Assembly: GCA_950097015.1 (NCBI GenBank)
Contig: CATNEN010000008.1
Coordinates: 3,880,501-3,944,500, forward strand
Origin: Macrostomum hystrix
Lineage: Eukaryota; Platyhelminthes; Macrostomidae
Length of the DNA: 64,000 nucleotides
Direction of reading: 5' to 3'
Part shown: positions 63,590 to 64,000 of the stretch, piece by piece
Numbering within the stretch: position 1 is the stretch's first letter
Layout of the letters: each line of letters begins with the position of its first letter
Notes under the pieces: generated by a model
What the model saw: only the letters and a program-made list of their open reading frames with translations
The model's database searches: none
What the model was told of the DNA's origin: nothing
Program-made: the position numbers and the translations under genes

Positions 63590-63596
63590 TATAAAT
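63590..63596 (+). promoter_or_regulatory. TATA-like box of acidic protein gene 3
   Basis: TATAAAT 87 bp upstream of the ATG at 63677. Confidence 0.55.
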
Positions 63597-63676
63597 TCGA
63601 AAACTTTTCAACGACTAGAAATGCGCCTTTTAATTTTCTTCTTTTCACTTGCGAAGCTAACAGGCTGGTATCAAAC

Positions 63677-64000
63677 ATGCGCCTCTTGCTGGTTGCAGTT
63701 GGAATCGTGCTTTGCATCTCGCTGATGCACACACAGGTAAGTCATCGTTTTTCTGTGCTATCTCAATCTGTCCAAAATAAAAAGCTTCATAGGAAAATAT
63801 TTATTAACGTTTCAGTCGGAAGGTAGAGCAATTAAGCGAGGATACGGTAGTATCTCCATGGAATTCGACAAAAAGGATGATGACTCCGGATATGAGGATG
63901 AAGATAACTCAGGCGACAACAACGATGAAGACGACATTTTTGACAGGAGGAAGAAGGAAGATGACGAGGACAATGAGGACGAGGAGAACGAGGATGATGA
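63677..64000 (+). CDS. Secreted acidic protein (gene 3 of cluster, 3'-partial)
   Basis: Exon 1 (63677-63736) is 20 codons, a signal peptide (MRLLLVAVGIVLCISLMHTQ), with a phase-0 intron. Exon 2 starts at 63816 and is open to the window end. The mature part begins SEGRAIKR with a dibasic site, then GYGSISMEFDKKDDDSGYED, then Asp/Glu/Asn-rich sequence with a basic island (FDRRKKEDDEDNEDEENEDD). The plan equals gene 2: signal, short basic propeptide-like stretch, acidic body. The rest lies beyond the window. Confidence 0.82.

Overview
The window is eukaryotic nuclear DNA from a bilaterian animal. Its genes are split by GT-AG introns and the standard genetic code is used. They encode metazoan proteins: the proteasome adaptor ECM29, DEG/ENaC channels, the five-finger transcription factor ZIC, mitochondrial glutaryl-CoA dehydrogenase and a TTC39-type TPR protein. 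Introns and spacers are packed with minisatellites and tRNA-derived SINEs. My guess is a lophotrochozoan, perhaps a free-living flatworm of the Macrostomum type. That is inference from gene and repeat character only; nothing in the window proves it.

Layout. 1-10.6 kb: ECM29 (+), with its first ~150 residues upstream of the window; nine exons are visible, and most larger introns hold their own tandem array. 11.5-29.9 kb: three DEG/ENaC paralogues. A (+) is a broken, internally deleted pseudogene, B (+) is complete, and C (-) is complete and convergent with B. B and C have 12 exons each with matching phases and very large ectodomains. These contain a kringle interrupted by a WSC domain, a second kringle, and then the usual DEG/ENaC palm, finger and pore parts. 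29.9-34.9 kb: repeat-rich spacer. 34.9-40.9 kb: ZIC (-) with huge intronic arrays and a tRNA-Ala(AGC) gene on the opposite strand of intron 1. 44.0-50.6 kb: GCDH (-), five exons. 51.9-55.8 kb: TTC39 (-), six exons. 57.9-64.0 kb: three small two-exon genes (+) for secreted acidic proteins. Each has an exactly 20-codon signal-peptide exon, a phase-0 intron and a TATA-like box 87-100 bp before the ATG; the last runs off the window.

I assembled exons by hand from splice signals, reading-phase agreement and remembered family sequences. The full joins of B (3138 nt), C (3144 nt), ZIC (1380 nt), GCDH (1308 nt) and TTC39 (1965 nt) are all multiples of three with no internal stop.

Most striking: (1) the kringle/WSC nesting in the DEG/ENaC pair, where WSC sits on one symmetric phase 1-1 exon; (2) 222 bp of almost perfect nucleotide identity around TM1 between channels that differ widely elsewhere, which points to gene conversion; (3) the cluster of acidic secreted proteins, whose middle gene lies between two ~125-bp inverted repeats; (4) one 21-bp minisatellite family occupying three consecutive ECM29 introns.
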